Source: Haloglomus halophilum
Lineage (GTDB): Archaea > Halobacteriota > Halobacteria > Halobacteriales > Haloarculaceae
NCBI RefSeq assembly: GCF_024298885.1
Contig: NZ_CP101166.1
Coordinates: 3,347,149-3,411,148 of the forward strand
Length of the DNA stretch: 64,000 nucleotides
Direction of reading: 5' to 3'
A model generated the notes under the pieces. The model had not been told where the DNA came from. It worked only from the letters and a program-made list of their open reading frames with translations, and searched no databases. Shown here piece by piece: positions 61,878-64,000 of the stretch. The first letter of the stretch is position 1, and each line of letters opens with the position of its first letter. The position numbers and the translations under genes are program-made.

Positions 61878-63020
61878 TCAGTCGCGCCGCAGTGCGAGCA
61901 GCCCGGCCAGCAGTGCGCCGCCGAGTGTGACCACCACACCGAAGCCGGGGCCATCGCCGACCGTCGGCGTCGAGGGCTGTCCGGCACCCGCGTCGCCCTG
62001 TGCGGGCTGCTGGGCCGCTGTCGCCGTCGCCGCGCTCGAATCACCATCTGGTCCGTCCCCACCGTCGGTGCCCGGTGTGGCGGTCCCGGTACTCGTCCGT
62101 GCGTTACCGCCGCCATCACTGCCATCACCGCCGCCGTCGCTCGGCGCGGCGGTCGCGGTTTCCGTCGTGGTGGTGGTCGCCGTCGCGGTGGCGGTCGCCG
62201 TAGCCGTCACGGTGGCGGTCGCCGTGGCCGTCGACTCGCTCGGCGCGGCGGCCGTGGTTTCCGTCGCGGTGGCGGTCGCCGTCGGAGTGCTGCCTCCAGA
62301 CCCGCCGTCGCCGTCGCTACCGGAGCCACCCTGTCCTGGCGGCGGGCCGAGCTTCGACTCGGCCTCCGCGCGCGAGGAACAGTCACAGATGTAGATCCAC
62401 TGCGAGAGGTCGCGGATCTTGTAGTCGGTCGTCGTATCGCCGTTGGTACTCCCGGTGATGGTGCCGTTGATGCGGTACCAGCCCGGCTCGGAGGGGTTGT
62501 CGTAGCAGCCGTTCTGGGCCGCGACGATCTGGTCGTAGACGGAGCCGCCGATCGGGCTGCCGGCGAGTTTCTCCTCCTTGTAGTACGTGATGTCGATGAA
62601 GTTCTCCTCGGAGGTGTAGCTCTTGAAGGAGGTCAGCAACGAGACGTCCGTGTTCGTCCCGGGGTCGTCGTCGTTCCGGTCGATGCCGAACGCCGCCGTG
62701 TTGTCGGGCTCGCAGTTGCTGTACCCGAAGTCCTCGCTGTACAGCTTGATACGGTGGAGGGTCGCGTTCTCCGTCAGTCCCACCGCGAAGTGCCGTGCGT
62801 CGACCTCCTTGCCCGGCGTGTGGTCGGCGAGGACGAACGTGTAGTTGATGTCCTTGACCTGGTCGTCATCGTCCTCTCCGACCTTGATGACCTCGCCGTT
62901 GGTGAGGTCGCCGTCGGAGGAACTGGCGAAGTCCTCGGCTGCCACGAGTCCCGTACCCGTGATGGAACCCAGGATGAGTAACGCTACCACTACTATCGTT
63001 CCGCCGTCAGTTCCGTCCAT
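61878..63020 (-). CDS. Secreted Thr-rich surface protein, paralogue D
   Basis: The 380-residue protein has a signal (TIVVVALLILGSITGTGL), the shared domain with Cys in SNCEPDN, GCYDNPSEPGWYR and ICDCSSR, a Thr/Ala/Gly stalk, and a PGF-CTERM end (GDGPGFGVVVTLGGALLAG) with RRD. Sequons NYT, NAT and NGT are present. ATG at 63020 (MDGTDGG) is preferred over 63053. It is the first gene in transcription order, and an inverted-repeat element lies 58-97 bases upstream. D and C form one closer pair, A and B the other, implying two duplication rounds. Confidence 0.83.
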   Translation of the reverse strand: MDGTDGGTIVVVALLILGSITGTGLVAAEDFASSSDGDLTNGEVIKVGEDDDDQVKDINYTFVLADHTPGKEVDARHFAVGLTENATLHRIKLYSEDFGYSNCEPDNTAAFGIDRNDDDPGTNTDVSLLTSFKSYTSEENFIDITYYKEEKLAGSPIGGSVYDQIVAAQNGCYDNPSEPGWYRINGTITGSTNGDTTTDYKIRDLSQWIYICDCSSRAEAESKLGPPPGQGGSGSDGDGGSGGSTPTATATATETTAAAPSESTATATATVTATATATATATTTTTETATAAPSDGGGDGSDGGGNARTSTGTATPGTDGGDGPDGDSSAATATAAQQPAQGDAGAGQPSTPTVGDGPGFGVVVTLGGALLAGLLALRRD

Positions 63021-63077
63021 TCGCTCTACCTGTCGGTGGTTGGTCCGGGACAAAGCCTTTTCACCGCCGATATGGGG

Positions 63078-63117
63078 CGCTATTTAACGCTCGTTCAACC
63101 GTTCAACTTAAATAGCG
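63078..63117. promoter_or_regulatory. Inverted-repeat element with tandem octamer upstream of the surface-protein array
   Basis: CGCTATTTAA (63078-63087) and its exact complement TTAAATAGCG (63108-63117) flank a 20-base core. The core contains CGTTCAAC twice in tandem (63092-63099 and 63100-63107). Each arm carries a TATA-like TTAAATAG, so the element could promote in both directions: towards paralogue D, with a leader of about 35 bases, and towards the 3' end of the coiled-coil gene as antisense. An operator role for the octamers is an inference. Confidence 0.6.
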
Positions 63118-63214
63118 GACCGAAGCCGGTCACCACCGGTAGCTGGGAACTGCATGGAGTGGGACGGCGTCTCCTCTCGACATCGGGTAACCGCTCGCCA
63201 CCCGAGTCGGTGGG

Positions 63215-63904
63215 CTACTCCTCCTCGTCGTCGATTTCGACGTCGTCGAGCGACTCCTCGATCTCCTCGAGGTCCTCTTCGACCTCGTCCTGAAGCTCCT
63301 CGAAACGGTCCTGGACCTCCTGCAGGCGGTCGAGACGCTGCTCGAACTGGTCCTGGAAGCGGTCGAGCTGGTCCTCGAACTGGTTCTGGAACTCCTCGCC
63401 CTGGTTCTCGTACTCGTCCTGGAGCTCCTCGAGGCGGTCGAGGACCTCCTCGAAGGTGTCGACGGTGGCGCCCTCGAGCTCCTCGTTGGCGTCGATGAGG
63501 AAGTCGAGCTGCTCGTTGAGCGCGTCGAGGAACTCCTCGCTCAGCGGGCGGACGTCCTCCTCGTCGGGGTCGTAGCGCTCGGAGAGCGACTCGAACAGCT
63601 CACCCTGCTGCTCCTGGATGTCCTCGAACCCCTCGTCGACGGCGTCGCGGATATCCTGGACCGTGTCCTCGGACCCGTCGACGTTCTCCTCGATGGCGTC
63701 GAGCAGGCTGTCGATGGACTCCTGACTGAATTCGAGCGTGCGCTTCTGGGCCTCCTCCTGGGTCTCCAGCCCGCCGATGACGAGGTCGTTGAAGCTGCGC
63801 CGCGTCTCCGCGGTCTGCTCCAGCGCGCGCTGGCCGAGCTTCAGGGTGTTCCGCTGCAGTTCGAACGCCGTGCCGATGACCGTGTTCTCGTTATCGTCGC
63901 TCAT
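63215..63904 (-). CDS. Coiled-coil, phasin-like acidic protein
   Basis: The 229-residue protein is nearly all helical. The N-terminal 65 residues (FELQRNTLKLGQRALEQTAE, then SQESIDSLLDAIEENV) resemble phasin-type granule proteins. The rest is a heptad-rich coiled coil with Phe/Leu-Gln-Asp-Gln repeats (FQNQFEDQLDRFQDQFEQRL) and an acidic end (LDDVEIDDEEE). A role at polyhydroxyalkanoate granules is possible, but no PHA gene is visible here. It has no signal or membrane segment. The start ATG at 63904 lies about 80 bases from a TTAAGT-like element near the window end. Confidence 0.6.
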   Translation of the reverse strand: MSDDNENTVIGTAFELQRNTLKLGQRALEQTAETRRSFNDLVIGGLETQEEAQKRTLEFSQESIDSLLDAIEENVDGSEDTVQDIRDAVDEGFEDIQEQQGELFESLSERYDPDEEDVRPLSEEFLDALNEQLDFLIDANEELEGATVDTFEEVLDRLEELQDEYENQGEEFQNQFEDQLDRFQDQFEQRLDRLQEVQDRFEELQDEVEEDLEEIEESLDDVEIDDEEE

Positions 63905-64000
63905 GATGGTTCACTTCGGTTGCGGCACGGGCTCGCCGGGCGCCCGGCGGAGTGTGCCGTCTGCCTTCATCTCCGGTGGCGAACCACTTAACCATTGGGT

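Noticed and set aside
1..64000. tRNA, rRNA, CRISPR arrays, insertion sequences or prophage genes
   Set aside because: No cloverleaf-like gene, regular short repeats with spacers, transposase or integrase motif was seen on either strand when reading through; small non-coding RNAs could still be missed.

Overview
The window is a gene-dense stretch of a haloarchaeal (class Halobacteria) chromosome. This follows from the very high G+C content, the acidic (Asp/Glu-rich) proteins, TFB- and aIF2-beta-type information-processing genes, UPF0058, DUF555 and Tfx families, twin-arginine lipoprotein signals and PGF-CTERM surface-protein tails. The genus cannot be fixed from this sequence. No tRNA, rRNA, CRISPR array, insertion sequence or prophage was recognised.

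Layout. 1-8 kb: the 3' end of an SRAP peptidase gene, a frameshifted lipoprotein gene, hyuAB (hydantoinase/ketone-carboxylase family), and divergently a thiolase overlapping a fused HMG-CoA-synthase-like/DUF35 protein. 8-13 kb: a degenerate RNA-ligase-like protein, Ogg, DUF555, UPF0058, aIF2-beta, a small zinc-finger protein and TFB. 13-16 kb: a seven-repeat PGF-CTERM surface protein. 16-20 kb: DUF357, RNase J, a small membrane protein and GGPP synthase (lipid precursors). 20-30 kb: a multi-PAS histidine kinase, GNAT, a lipoprotein, chorismate synthase, a mannose-1-phosphate guanylyltransferase, a membrane protein, UspA and an aminopeptidase. 30-37 kb: polyphosphate kinase beside a PPP-family phosphatase, methionine aminopeptidase, a zinc-ribbon protein, HIT and a CDF metal exporter. 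37-46 kb: an M50 protease, a lipoprotein, a tRNA methylthiotransferase, an atypical SDR, and a FIST sensor overlapping a histidine kinase. 46-53 kb: Tfx, TRAM, pabA/pabB, DUF1810, NRDE, a HerA-like ATPase and an SDR. 53-58 kb: a branched-chain amino-acid-type ABC transporter operon (substrate-binding protein frameshifted, two permeases, one ATPase). 58-63 kb: four tandem paralogous secreted proteins with Thr/Ala/Pro-rich stalks and PGF-CTERM-like tails. 63-64 kb: a phasin-like coiled-coil protein.

The most unusual region is the four-member surface-protein array at 58.1-63.0 kb. A 10-bp inverted repeat enclosing two tandem copies of an 8-bp repeat lies upstream of its outermost gene. I cannot assign it a function. 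Other points worth a look are several proteins that keep a family fold but lack a hallmark catalytic residue: the HMG-CoA-synthase-like protein, the RNA-ligase-like protein, a receiver domain, an SDR and the Liv ATPase. There are also two single-base frameshifts that may be sequencing errors or real gene decay.
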